The notes beneath the pieces are model-generated. The model saw only the letters and a program-made list of their open reading frames with translations, made no database searches and was not told the origin of the DNA. Below, piece after piece: positions 20,399 through 31,365 of a stretch of 64,000 nt of DNA. A program made the position numbers and the translations under genes. The first letter of the stretch is position 1. Every line of letters begins with the position of its first letter. Source of the stretch: Cyrtodaria siliqua (lineage: Eukaryota; Mollusca; Bivalvia; Adapedonta; Hiatellidae); contig JAWPHD010004459.1 of the NCBI GenBank assembly GCA_037043455.1, positions 123,467 through 187,466 on the forward strand, written 5' to 3'.

Positions 20399-21909
20399 AA
20401 CTGTATTTCATGCGGATATGTTTTGTATATCATAATAAATAAAAATTTAAACTTAACAAATAGGCAAAAACAGAATGAAAATCCATTCACTAGTTCATTA
20501 GTAATCTATTATCAAAGTAGACAGGGGTCAACAGTCAAAAATGGCCAAAATACAGTATTTCTGGCAATAACGTGTGTATCCACCTTGGTGTGCAAAACAC
20601 TCGGCTATACGTCTCCTCATTGAATTCACTAGACGGCGAATGTTCTGTTGAGGAATCAATGCCCACTCTTGCCGAAGAATAGCTGGTAAGTGCACAAGCC
20701 TAGTGTGTTGGTCGATGCGTTTGTATACAGCACGGCCACGAATGTACTACACATGTTCAATGCACGCCAGATCAGGTGACATTGACGGCCAATCCATTCG
20801 TTGAATACCATTCTGTGTAAGAAAATCCTGTACAATTCGTGCACGAAGCCTGGAATACAGGTTGTTGGATGCCCATTTGCTGCATATATGGCAGAACGTG
20901 TGGCCTTAAAATGTCATCAATGTAGCGACGACCGTTCAGATTGCCCAGCACATTACCAAGGTCAGTCCTACCATTTGCGCTTATTCCAGCCCAGTCCATT
21001 ACACTTCCTCCATTATACGCAGTAGCTGGCACAACATTAGGCTCCAAGTGCCTCTCTCCTCGTCTGCGCCATATACAAATACGCCCGTCAACTTTTTTAA
21101 GACAAAATCTAGACTCATCCGAAAATAGCACACGTGACCATTGGCGCCTGTTCCATCTTCTGTGAGCTCTACAAAATTGCAGTCTCAGGGCTCTGTGACG
21201 GGGAGAAAGCTGTGGTTTCCTCGACGGAACTCTTGACTTGAATCCAGCATCTCGAACACGGTTCCTTATTGTTTGTACAGATACCGGTCTTGCTCCTGGT
21301 CGCCGAATATGTCTCACCATTCGTTGGAGACTAGGCCAAATAAACAAAACGTCTCTAAGTAACTGTAACGTCGATAAGGCGGTCCTCGCGCTGCGTAGTC
21401 ACTCTTGGTCGCCCTGACCGAGGCCTGTCAGAAACAGTCCCCGTCATCTGAAAACGCTGGTTAACTCGTACGATAGTACTACGGTTAACATTAAAGTGGT
21501 GCGCAACTGCTTGTGGCAGCATCCCGGCTTCCAGCTGACCTAAAGCACGAGCTCGATCCTCATCAGAGAGTCTTCTCAGAGGACGATATGGTCGTGCATT
21601 CGCCATAGTCAAACAATGAATAAATTTATGTAACTAAACCTTTTATTGTAATGAAGAAAAGACACGCAAAGTACGTGAATTTTGCTTGAAAACTTACCGT
21701 TACGCTTGAGCTAGAGCTTGCCAGTGCGGTAATTGTCAATTATTGTATTCACCTGTATTTTAGCCATTTTTGACCGATGACCCCTGTATACTTGTGCATA
21801 AGATTACTAATGAACTAAATAATGGATTTTCATTTTCTTTTCGCCTGCTTGTTAAGTTTGAATTATTGTTTATTATGATATATAAAACCTAACCGTATGA
21901 AATACAGTT
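20399..21909 (-). mobile_element. Tc1-like transposon with ~157-bp inverted repeats
   Basis: Left repeat 20399-20555 and right repeat 21753-21909 are inverted copies with scattered differences. Their inner ends share ACAGGGGTCA...GTCAAAAATGGC and their outer ends AACTGTATTTCAT. The minus strand between them encodes a broken Tc1 transposase. Sequence beyond the right end includes GCCGAGTGTA, like a Tc1 terminus, with no counterpart on the left, so the true element may have been longer and lost its left tip. No certain TA duplication is seen. Confidence 0.8.
20570..21612 (-). pseudogene. Tc1-family transposase, broken
   Basis: The N-terminal part (21612-21355) has paired helix-turn-helix features and a GRPR motif (RSGRPRVTT) typical of Tc1 DNA-binding domains. 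After a frameshift near 21350 the second frame (21347-20772) carries the first catalytic Asp (LFSDESRF) and GSVMDWAGIS. The region of the second Asp (normally near QQDNA) appears deleted at ~20860, with a further frame change. The third catalytic Glu region (SPDLACIEHV) is in yet another frame and followed by TAG. The C-terminus typical of the family (RRRIAEC) is readable at ~20580-20610. In live elements this enzyme cuts and pastes DNA at TA sites. This copy is inactive. Confidence 0.88.
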
Positions 21910-22127
21910 TTCATTTAATAAAATAACCCAAATACCCCAAGCGTGCAGAACTTTTTTTGCCGAGTGTATATATAAATACTCCAAAATAATAGTTACACAA
22001 TGCATTTAAATGAACATTCCTTTAGATCTTTAAATGTAGCTTCACAGAATACAGTCAGCCGAAAGCACGCATTATCACAAACATAAATTACAATGTTAAG
22101 AATAAGCAAGGCATGTGTCATCACAAA
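21910..22127. other. Spacer right of the Tc1 element
   Basis: Contains GAACTTTTTTTGCCGAGTGTA (21946-21968), possibly the outer tip of the Tc1 terminus. No gene. Confidence 0.4.
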
Positions 22128-22570
22128 CACAAACGGTTTGACAATAGCACTATCGCCTTGGAACGGTCAGTGGCTAAAAGGCCACTGGGATTTTGAATCA
22201 GGTTCTAGGGTGCACCAAACCTCACTCTTACCATATAGTCATCCCAAGAAAACGTAACAGTGTAGATAAAGAAATTTCCACCAGGTTATATTCTCTAACA
22301 AACAAGACAGCATTAATAGGCAATATATGTATAAAACATACATGATCATGTATATATGAATTTAAAAACAAAAGCCTAGAATGCCAAAATGCAAATACTC
22401 AGTGGCAGAAGCCAAATCAATAAGAGAACAAACCATTGAGAGGACGACAAGACAAGAATTAAGGTAAGCATCAAACGCCACCTTCCTTGGAGGATTTAGG
22501 TAGACATCATCATAAGGTCCACAATCGGTCCGGTCATAGCACAATCAAAGAGGAAAGCATAGCGGTGAAT
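22128..22570 (-). repeat. Repeat A copy, right flank of the Tc1 element
   Basis: Inverted relative to the copy at 20035. It contains the whole A 3' region, including a frame (22544-22362) encoding YDDVYL...FDAYL...SCLVV. This matches the frame after the RT-like domain in the copies at 26800-26950 and 53280-53340, which suggests a once-coding segment. Confidence 0.75.
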
Positions 22571-22799
22571 TGTAAATTGGCAACCACCAAACATGCAGTG
22601 CGTTACAAAAGAATAGGGTCATAATTTCTTTTAATACAATTTTTAAAGTGTAATAAAGATTGTATGGAAGTAATTATTACCAAGGATCTGACGAAGTTTA
22701 TAATTTAAAAGTATATCAGGGTTGCGATAATAACATTTTGCACAGATTTTTCGATGTTTATAGTAACGGTAGCCCTGATTGAGTAGACTTTAGTTATAC
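22571..22799. other. AT-rich DNA, no feature seen
   Basis: No ORF or repeat match recognised. Confidence 0.4.
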
Positions 22800-23275
22800 A
22801 AATAAATACTGAAAAGGTGATCTCTTGGATGCAACAAACACAAACAATTTTAAGATGCCACATCTTTCACGCCTCCTAGCACCGGCTTAAGCGATATTCT
22901 ACTTTAAAGCAACACAGAATGGGCTTGATGATCCCAAAGTACCAGTAAATAATAACACTACTGATCTGTAGACGGGGCAACGTTTTACACTGTGACTAAA
23001 CAAACGCTAGTGTGAATGTCGATAAATACTGAAAAGTTGATCCCTTGCAAGCAACAAACACAAACAAGAGAGAAAAGTAGCAGACTCAGTTTTATTGAGT
23101 CTGTTCATGAGAGGTAAGTATAGGATGCAATCCCACTCACGCCTCCTAGCACCGGCTTAAGCAATATTCTACTTAAAAGCAACACAGAATGGACCTGATG
23201 ATTCCAAAGTACCAGTAAATAATAATAATAATGATTTGTAGTCGGGTTGACTTTTTACACTGCGACTAAACACGG
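22800..23275 (+). repeat. Tandem duplication, ~220-255-bp units
   Basis: Two units (about 22800-23018 and 23019-23275) share AAATACTGAAAAG(G/T)TGATC, GCAACAAACACAAACAA, CACGCCTCCTAGCACCGGC and AAAGTACCAGTAAATAATAA. The second carries extra sequence with the small hairpin CAGACTCA...TGAGTCTG. Confidence 0.7.
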
Positions 23276-23634
23276 TTTATCATTTTACAAGAGTAATAGA
23301 TGATGTAAATGATGTAAAATAATTTATCAACAATAATATATGATATATTTTGACAAAAGCCAAGTTGTCTTCCAGCGGCAATTTATATGGAGACATCTTG
23401 GCACACGAAGTACAAATAGGCGAATGTTTAAATTGAATACAATAAGATTAACGACCAAAAATCTATTTGGAGTTGGTTGAATATCCGCTGTTCTTTTGGA
23501 ACAAAACGTAATGGCATTTTACGTGCAGTAAGTTCAAAAATTTAAATAATGAAAATGTTCAGTCATGCTACATGATGTTTTTAATTATACTTCATGCAAT
23601 TCGTTGATTTAGGAAATTCTTCGAATTATATCAC
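23276..23634. other. AT-rich DNA, no feature seen
   Basis: No ORF or repeat match recognised. Confidence 0.4.
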
Positions 23635-23850
23635 ACAAAAAGCCTACGTTTGTTTTATGTTTGAATGGTGCTTTACGTCATTTTTAGCACGTGTTAGGCC
23701 ATATATGACGGTCGATGTTTTCGTGGTAGAGGTAGACGACCTCATTTTCCCGGGTATAACCAGTACTCTGTGCATCCCGCCATCCGTAACAATCGAGACT
23801 TTCAAATGTAAAGGAACGGAATCTTGCTCTCTACCACAGAAACTTCGACC
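23635..23850 (-). repeat. SINE C copy, inverted
   Basis: The reverse complement reads GTCTCGATTGTTACGGATGG, CTGGTTATACCCGGGAAAATG, ACATCGACCGTCATATATGG, AAAATGACGTAAAGCACC and a CAAAC tail, matching 47220-47400. Two overlapping ORFs here (23594-23884 and its reverse) are shadows of the repeat. Confidence 0.75.
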
Positions 23851-24244
23851 GGGTAAAACACAATTCAAACAAACATGCATTTGAAAGTAGCTCCTTATCA
23901 CTGTTCAATATCGGTCTTTATCAACGTTCAATATCGCAGAATACTGGCCGATTAGCTCAGTGCAAAGTAAGGGGGACAATATGAAAGTATACAATAAACA
24001 AAAGGTGATGCTTCTCGCTTATATTTGTATGGGTTATCAAGGGGCTTGAAATAGTTATCATCATTAACATCAGCACGTCAGTGTATTAATACATTATCAT
24101 TTCGACTATAAAGCTGCTTAGTTTAAACATATATATTTTACATCGATTGTAACGATATCTCTGTGTACTTATTTGTATCACTCTCGATGTCTTTCTGTGA
24201 AGAACCAACTGCATACAGTACTAAGCAAATGCAGATAAAGTGTT

Positions 24245-24325
24245 TTGCTTAAAGTATCCTGAACTCACGACTTTTCAATCCTGGGTCCAAAGCTTTGCCA
24301 CTAGACCACAGCTCTCCACGAAATC
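24245..24325 (-). repeat. tRNA-like relic
   Basis: On the minus strand GAGAGCTGTGGTCTAGTGGCAAAGC resembles a tRNA D-arm/A-box, followed by an anticodon-like arm (TTGAAAA) and a degraded B-box (GAGTTCAGGAT). Arms do not pair well, so it is a tRNA pseudogene or SINE head, not a tRNA gene. Confidence 0.4.
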
Positions 24326-24780
24326 TGCTTGCATAAATTTAAATAAAATGTTTAGTTTTCAGTGTGTATCCATTATTCTACCATAACTTTAAATATTTGC
24401 CAATACTGATGCTACATTCATTGCAAAGTAAATGTATGTATTGTCGTTGGTGTATATTGGCATGGAGTGATAAACCTCTGTTATCATAATGAAGTATGTA
24501 AACAAATGAAATAATTGTCATTGGTGTATACTGGAATGGACTGAAAATCCTCGGTTATCATTAAGATTTAGATAAATGAAAGTACTGACGTTGGTGTATA
24601 TTGGAATGGAGTGACAATCCCCTGTTATCATCAGTTTTTATAAGAGCATAGTAACGCGAGCGCTATATATAGACCTACTGCTTCTCTCCGATGACTCAAA
24701 CTAAAATGGTGGTAAATTCAACATGTGTCGCCTGTTGGAAAGTGCCATAAACACGTATTGCGTATTGCGGTTGATAGGAA
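24326..24780 (+). repeat. Dispersed repeat F with ~90-bp internal repeats
   Basis: Shares GTTTTCA(G/A)T(T)TGTGT, ATTATTCTACCATAACTTTAAA, TTTGCCAATACTGATGCTA and (C/T)GTTGGTGTATATTGG with the copies at 24955 and 27405. The TTGGTGTATA-TGGAATGGA-GTTATCAT block is repeated three times. It ends in GTAACGCGAGCGCTATATA, which has a TATA-like core. Confidence 0.7.
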
Positions 24781-24954
24781 AACGAAAGATCTTTTATTTT
24801 GTCTTCTCATACATTTATTGGCTCAGGGGCCATCCCGCATTAACCGTACTCATTAAATATAAAGATGTCTTCAATAAGGTTTAAAAGGACATAGAACAAT
24901 CTATCTTGAACTATATATTAATCATTAACATTAGCATCTCAATGTATTAATGCA

Positions 24955-25250
24955 GTATCATTTTCGACTTCAAATATTCTTGCATATATTTTAATATTTA
25001 AGAAAGTTTTTAGTTTTCAATTTGTGTTCGTTATTCTAGCATAACTTTAGATATTTGCCAATAATTATGCTAGCTTCAGTGTAAAATAAATGAAATTAGT
25101 GTCATTGGTATATATTGGAATGGAGTGACAATGCTCTGTTATCATTGATATTCATATAAAGAACGTTTGTAAAATAAATAGAATTATTGTCATTGGTGTA
25201 AACTGGAATGGACTGACAATCCTCAGTTATCATTAATATTTATGAGAATG
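24955..25250 (+). repeat. Dispersed repeat F, second copy
   Basis: Same head (GTGTTCGTTATTCTAGCATAAC, TTTGCCAATAATTATGCTAGC) and two ~110-bp internal units. It lacks the CGCGAGCGC end. Same orientation as its neighbours. Confidence 0.65.
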
Positions 25251-25302
25251 TATGTTATGGCCCAGTCACACCAACCACGAATGTCTCCCCGAACTCACTA
25301 CG

Positions 25303-25362
25303 GTTGTCCCCACCCCCCACCCCCCACCCCCCAACACCCCCACCCCCCTCACGGATGCCCCC
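25303..25362 (-). repeat. C-rich tract, G-quadruplex potential on the minus strand
   Basis: Six or more runs of at least four C separated by A or AA (CCCCACCCCCCA type). The minus strand therefore carries many closely spaced G-runs, enough for a quadruplex. Confidence 0.8.
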
Positions 25363-25394
25363 GAATGGGCATTTCTCAAAAAATACTACAAACT

Positions 25395-25710
25395 ACTACG
25401 AATACATTCCGGTTTGAGTACGGTTGAGTACGGTAACAGTAAGGAGCAGCAAGGTTGGCACAGGAAACACCGCGGTTGACATTTGTAAATGACTGGAACC
25501 TCTACGGTTCCACTACGGTTCGAGTACGGACTACTACGGACAACTACGAACTAGTACGGACTAGTATGGAGTGTCACGAGCGTGTCACAGTTTCCCACGG
25601 GGTCCGCAATCGCGCAATAAAAATGCCTGCATTTCAGAAATTCGGCCTTATTCGCGATGAAACCGTAGAAGATCGTAATAGGCCGTACAAGTTCGTGTAC
25701 AGATCGTACT
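25395..25710 (+). repeat. TACGGA-type degenerate short repeat
   Basis: Repeated ACTACGGA / AGTACGGA / GTTCGAGTACGG words at 5-10-bp spacing (densest 25500-25570), with related TACGAAC and CGTAC words to 25710. An 85-codon ORF across it looks incidental. Confidence 0.55.
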
Positions 25711-26208
25711 AAATGTATAGTCTACTGGTATCTACGTCATGCAAATAATACTTATTTTTATATACAACTTAGTAGCGGTTTTCAAACTATGTTTCTCTCC
25801 GAGACTATCAAGAAATATTCCTATGATGTTTAAGAGTTAAATTTGTTAATTGATAATACTACAACAAGGGTGATCATTCACCTTTAACGGCACAGACTGG
25901 TTAAATATGGGTGAAGTACAGTGGAAAAATATATATCAAGTAAAACCATATTATTATATATTATGATGAATTATGTCATGACATGTTTGCATGTGCGAAT
26001 TAACACCCTTCTATTGTTTTTTATGTTTGTTATTCTTTAAGAATGTAACATTTATTGGTATAATTTGAAAACCCGAGGATTTTAAAATTAGTTTTGAGAA
26101 TATATCTTAAATGTTTTATGTTTGTTTGAACAGAGCGAATTAAAACATAAAGAAGTCTGACTGAAGCCTTTAATGACACCTCTCGGTATCTGGATGACAT
26201 ATTGAACA
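25711..26208. other. AT-rich DNA, no feature seen
   Basis: Only short incidental frames on the minus strand. Confidence 0.4.
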
Positions 26209-26826
26209 TTGACAACCAACCATTTCTTTTGTACGATGGTTAATAATATATATCCTAAAAAACTGCAACTTAACAAAGCTAATATTTCTGATATTAACGC
26301 TTTTTTTCTCGAATTGCATCTCTCTATTGAAAATGGTGAAATCATTAGCAAAATATATGAAAAGAGAGATAATTTTAGTTTTGATATTGTTAATTATCCC
26401 CATCATGCCCATGTAGATGGGGATGTTCCCCGAGAAACTTCTTATGGGATCTATATGACTCAACTTATTCGTTTTTCTAGAGCTTGTATTCGTAATCGTT
26501 GTATAACTAAAAAGCTACTCCACCAGGGCTACCGTTACCATAAACTTCGTAAAACCTTTGCAAAGTTGTATTATCGTAACCCTGATCTTCTTTCCAAATA
26601 TAAAAGTAATTTAAGAACTCTTCTGCGACAAGGACTATCACAACCTGACTTCTATGATGATGTGATTTACAAACTTTGTAAGATCCTTGGTCATGATCAC
26701 TTTCATACTATCTTTGTTAGACTTGTTAAAAGGTTTATCAAAAGGGGTTATGACCATATCATTTTGCAACGCACTGCATGCTTGGTGGTGGACCCATTGA
26801 CAGTTCGCCTATGCTTTCCTCTTTAA
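26209..26826 (+). pseudogene. RT-related C-terminal domain of retroelement A
   Basis: A 205-residue product with FFLELHLSIENG, SKIYEKRDNFSFDIVN, SYGIYMTQLIRFSRACIRN, LLHQGYRYHKLRK and ILQRTACLVV. This order is familiar from the C-terminal, post-catalytic part of an abundant group of animal reverse-transcriptase ORFs, possibly Penelope-like or a related class. The catalytic palm is not present upstream, so the copy is 5'-truncated. The first in-frame Met is probably not the natural start. The frame closes at 26826, but homologous copies at 22362-22544 and 53219-53488 show conserved codons beyond this point, suggesting a frameshift near 26810. Class assignment is uncertain. Confidence 0.7.
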
Positions 26827-27390
26827 TTGTGCGATGACTGGACAGAACGTGGAGCCTATGATGACGTCTACCTAAAGCCGAAAAGGACGGTGACGTTTGA
26901 TGTTTGTCTGCTATCTTGTCTTGTCGTGCCCTCAATGGCTTATTCTCTTTTGCTCTGGCTTCTGCCAAGTCATCGAGTACCGGCATTGTGACTTTATAGG
27001 CTTTTTTTTGTTTTTGTTTTTATATATACACGAGCATCTATGTATTTTACTTATATTGCCTATTAATGCTGCCTTGTTGGTTAGAGAATATTTCATGACG
27101 GGGATTTCTTTATTTACACTATCCCGTTTAATTGGGATGACATTAGGGTAAGTGTGTGGTTTGTTGCACCCTAGAGCCTGGTTTAAACCCCCAGCGGCCT
27201 TTTTTGCCACTGACCGTTCCAAGGCGGTAGCCCTATTGTCAACCCTCTTTTTGTGTTTATGATGTCGTATTTGACCTTTTATTCATTTGTAATGTTGTAT
27301 TCTTTTGTTATGTTGTTCTTTGTTTCTGTGTGTTTGTGGTTGACTGTCGTGTTTGACTGCTTCTTTTCCTGTTCGATTTTTTAATCCATA
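26209..27390 (+). mobile_element. Retroelement A, longest copy
   Basis: The coding part is followed by a ~560-bp 3' region (TGATGACGTCTACCTAAAGCC to GTTGACTGTCGTGTTTGACTGC) found, mostly without the coding part, at 20035, 22128, 29808, 43490, 53185 and as short pieces elsewhere. Shared 3' ends with variable 5' ends are the mark of target-primed reverse transcription. Confidence 0.7.
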
Positions 27391-27404
27391 TTTTAACATG
27401 TTCA

Positions 27405-27740
27405 GATATGCTTGTACATAATTAAATAAAATGTTTATCTTTTAATTTGTGTTCGTTATTCTACCATGCCTAAAGTTAAATACTTGCCAATACTGATGCT
27501 AGCTTCAGAGTGAAATAAAAAGTTGTATTGCCGTTGGTGTATATTGAAATGGAGTTACAATCCTCTGTTATCATCGATATTTATAAGAGCATAATAACGC
27601 GAGCGCTATATTAAGACCTGCTGCTTCTCTCCGATGACTCAAACTGCACTGGTGATGAATTCAACATGTGTCGCTGTTACAAATTTCCATATACGCGTAT
27701 TGCGTATTGCGTTTGATAGGAAAATGAAAGAATAACTGGT
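27405..27740 (+). repeat. Dispersed repeat F, third copy
   Basis: Matches the F head and its end (GCGAGCGCTATATTAAGACCTGCTGCTTCTCTCCGATGACTC) with only one internal unit. The A element at 26209-27390 sits between the second and third F copies. Confidence 0.7.
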
Positions 27741-28397
27741 ATTGCGCCGCGTCATACACGATGCACAATATAATCATAATTAGTCATATGCTAAAACAAT
27801 ATGCTTGAAAATATTTATTTTCATATATATATATATAGTATTAGTAACGTTGTTATGTAGAAAGTAGATATAAAAGTCGAACATGAAGTGTAGCTGTCAT
27901 AGAACACAGTCAGCAACATACACACATTAAAGCAAACAATAGGAATCGCCGAACACGATAAATGTAAATGCATTACAACTTAAATATTGGGCCTTAAATA
28001 TCGATTACTGGAAAACATTCTAGAAATAAACGTGTAGTTCAGCAGACGATACATATCTCCAATCTTTGCAATTCAAAACTGTACATAAAGTGTTGTTTTT
28101 TTACCAATGCTAGATTATATAAAAGTCGAATGTCTGAAACCGAACGGCGTACTTTTTGTAAAATGTATAAAGAAAATATTTTGTTTTATGACTGCGTCTT
28201 CTCCAGAAATATTCCTTTTCGGCCATTTGAAGAAAGAATGCAACAAAGGATTGATCAGATTGCATTGATATAACAATGTATAGTTTACACAATTCAGGTT
28301 TTGCATTAAACAAATGCAATCTCGCCGATCTGTTTGTTTTCAAACTTCTGTCTGTTGCAAAGTACTGATTATTTCCAACTTGGGAATTATCAGCTGC
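27741..28397. other. AT-rich DNA, no feature seen
   Basis: A short (TA)n run at ~27824-27837. Short reverse frames at 28110-28343 have no motif. Confidence 0.4.
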
Positions 28398-28452
28398 GTT
28401 GCAATCTTAAGCAAGCATGCGATAGAGTCGCCTACTTGCTTAAGATTGCAAC
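28398..28452. repeat. Perfect 18-bp-arm hairpin
   Basis: GTTGCAATCTTAAGCAAG and its exact reverse complement flank a 19-bp centre (CATGCGATAGAGTCGCCTA) that can itself pair GCGA with TCGC. Confidence 0.85.
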
Positions 28453-28984
28453 ATGCAAATTAAACCTCAAAATAGCTTAATCACCGAAACGTTCAGCTAC
28501 CAATCCTAACAACCGAAGATAATAAATGAAGCGACAATAACCTTTTGATAAACTCCTTCTAAGTGTGTATTTATGGAATTTTACGACTGCAATGGTGTCC
28601 ATAAAAGCAGAATTGTTTGCGATTATGCCGTTGAGACTCGTACTAACGCTGATCAAGTCTAGCCAATCTGTAACGACAATGAGGAATAGATTAATAATCA
28701 AGTCTGTTTGTTCTTGGAGATCGTAACCGACGATATATTCATGGGAATATCAGGATCTAAGTTTACAGTCTAATAATAAGAATAAAATAGCATGCCAAAC
28801 TGTATAATCGTGTATAAGAAAACAAGCCATTGCAACAAACAGAACACAACAAGTGCTTCTTTAAAACTAAATAGTGTGTAGAGTTTAAAAGTAGATGCAA
28901 ATGGCGAACAGGCATGGTAGCAAAAATAAAATTCTACATGGGTAAATAATATTTAGCAAAAACTGTGTATGATACCACAAACAC
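28453..28984. other. AT-rich DNA, no feature seen
   Basis: No supported ORF or repeat. Confidence 0.4.
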
Positions 28985-29045
28985 AATAAAACTATTAGGA
29001 ATACCGCATTAGAACTGTTAGTGGCATAAAGGCTTATTGGGGTTT
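28985..29045 (-). repeat. Repeat A terminal fragment, degraded
   Basis: The ACTATTAGGAATACCGCATTAGAACTGTTAGTGGC order is that of the A terminus (reverse of GCCACTGACCGTTCCAAGGCGGTAGCCCTATTGTC) with many changes. Confidence 0.45.
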
Positions 29046-29089
29046 AAAAAGAGTATAAAAAGGAAATTTAAAAATCGCCGAACACGATA

Positions 29090-29800
29090 AATATGAATTA
29101 TACACAGATATCTATATACAAATATCTGGCTCAGCGATCTCCAAAGATGGGAATTAATAACAGTTTTGATTAAAATTAAAAACACGGGGAGAGGTTTTAC
29201 CGCCGTTACTCTGCATAGGCAACGCTACTGTGATATACAGAAAAAAAACTGAAATGGAAAATGTTGAAATCGCCTAAAACGAAAAATATAAGAAATGTTT
29301 TAATCTTGGTTTGATTGAGACTAAGCATGAGTGGTAGTGAACAATACTTGCCAACGTTTAAGTCCTCTGGCTTCGGTTTAAGTATAAATCGATATTTAAA
29401 ATGTCCATATTACGAAAAGTTGAACCACTTGGAATATGGTATGCATCTGTCGGTGAAGATGAAACCTTCAAAATGGCATTTTCATACCATTTCATGGCCG
29501 GCTGCGTAAGGTCCCTGTTATTAACAAAATGTTTGGTACTAAACGAGAAAACAATGGGTGAAATAAACAAAATTGAATTAAGTTGGAGCAGAGGCTATGC
29601 AGTCGGTGTCTCGCACGTAACAGTCAAATACTAAATGAAGAAGATGGCAACATATCCTAATTGCGATTAAACAATATTCAAGAGTCTTAATAGCTGAGTA
29701 GTGGAACCACCTATTCGAAATTAAAATCAAAGTATTTGACAATGTGCCACCGATATCTGTATATGGACATTGGACTTAGCGATCTCCAATGATAGGAATA
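29090..29800 (+). repeat. Dispersed repeat E copy
   Basis: Inverted counterpart of 17230-17820. The GCGATCTCCAA(A/T)GAT(G/A)GGAAT block appears twice, at ~29133 and ~29769. ORFs at 29315-29634 are incidental. Confidence 0.55.
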
Positions 29801-29807
29801 AATAACA

Positions 29808-30005
29808 ATTCAAACCATGTACTAGGGTGCAACAAATCTCACCCGTACCAATAAAACGGATCCGTAAAATTAAAGGATTTCCCCCGGCATGATTTATTCA
29901 TTAGCAAGCCTTGTAGCATAGTATAAATGCTCAAAGATAAATATAAACAGAAACAACAAATAATACATGGCCTTGCCAGAAGCCCGAGAAACAAGCAAAT
30001 AAACC
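29808..30005 (-). repeat. Repeat A copy, degraded
   Basis: The reverse complement contains GTGAGATTTGTTGCACCCTAGTAC, CGTTTTATTGGTACGG, ATTTATCTTTGAGCAT and GGGCTTCTGGCAAGGC, in the order of repeat A. Confidence 0.55.
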
Positions 30006-30904
30006 AATAAAGGTACGACACTACAATATTGAAGACATTTAACTTGTAAAGTGGTCAGGAAACCTGTCAGACCCATTTAACTTGTGAAGTGTTATAGTAT
30101 ATAGACATAACCCCATAAAATAAAGGATGCACGGTTCGTTGTCGCAGTAATGTTTAAGGTTAGTGTTGGACTTCTCCAGCTGGTTTTCGTTGCTGTGATA
30201 GAACATTGAGAAAGATCTACGTAGTTTGTGATAACGAAAACCTTGCTTAGGACGTATACTTGCAATAACTTGATTTCGATCATTGAAATAACTGAAACCG
30301 TTACACGCTCTAGCCTAAACAATTAAGCTGGGAGATGAAAACCCCATATGATGTAGAACTAGTTATATCCTATCAACGTGTTGACAATTACCGATGATCA
30401 TGTCGATGAATGCTGCTGTAGTAGCCTAACTGTTGGTTTAATTCAACGTGAGCTATGGTGGAAACTTAAGGACCTATTTCCAACCTATTGTGTTTTAGGG
30501 AGGAGAAAATTAGTATAGGTAACTTTAAATCACTGTTAGACATACAATTGCATGAGAACAGTGTGGTGTTCAATTTTGTTTCAGCTGATGAGGCCCTCCC
30601 AATACAGCTTTTGTGTGAAACCAACATAATTAAACATAAGAGCAGGTTTTTCAGTAGTTGTATTTCGCTGTTTGTTTTCTTGTACAAACAATGAATTATA
30701 ACAAAGTTTTGTATTTAGTACATGTAGTACAGCTAACCTATTAATTTGCTTTCATTTTCTTTATAAAAGTAAATTTTGAAGTATTATATACTTCTATACC
30801 CTAGATACTGTTCAATATACCAATGCTTCGCAAAAAGACAACTTAACTCGGGCTTCAGTGTTTTTATACTTAAGCTAATCGGTCATGTAACATGTTAGCA
30901 GTAA
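30006..30904. other. No feature seen
   Basis: A 68-codon forward and a 73-codon reverse frame overlap at 30466-30694 without recognisable motifs. Confidence 0.4.
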
Positions 30905-31365
30905 ACAAGCATTTTCTATGACAGAGGTCAGAGGTCAAGGTCACAGTGACGTTATTTTGGTACGCGACACACCACTATCCCAAGATGTACCCACATACCA
31001 AGTTTGGTATCTCAAAGTCTTATAGTATTGAAAATATGGCCCGGACAAGCATTTTCGGAAAATTTTCTATGACAGAGGTCACAGGTCAAGGTCACGGTCA
31101 CTTTACCTTATTTTGGTATGAGACACACCGCTATCCCAAGATGTATTCAAACATCAAGTTTGGTATCTCTCAGTGTTATAGTATTGAAAATACGGTCCGG
31201 ACAAGCGTTTTCTATGACACAGGTCACAGGTCAAGGTCAAGGTCATCGTGACCTTTTTTTGGTACGCGACACACCGCTATCCCAAGATGTATCCACATAC
31301 CAAGTTTGGTGTCTCAAAGTCTTATAGTATTGAAAATATGGCCCGGACAAGCATTTCGGAAGGAC
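30905..31365 (+). repeat. ~145-bp tandem repeat with AGGTCA motifs
   Basis: Three units plus a partial fourth: GACAAGCATTTT...TATGACAGAGGTCA(G/C)AGGTCAAGGTCAC...GGTACGCGACACACC...ATCCCAAGATGTA...AAGTTTGGTATCTC. Units begin near 30905, 31044, 31200 and 31347. The 101-codon ORF across it is a repeat shadow. Confidence 0.85.

Noticed and set aside
23594..23901. Overlapping ORFs on both strands (96 and 85 codons)
   Set aside because: They lie on an inverted SINE C copy.
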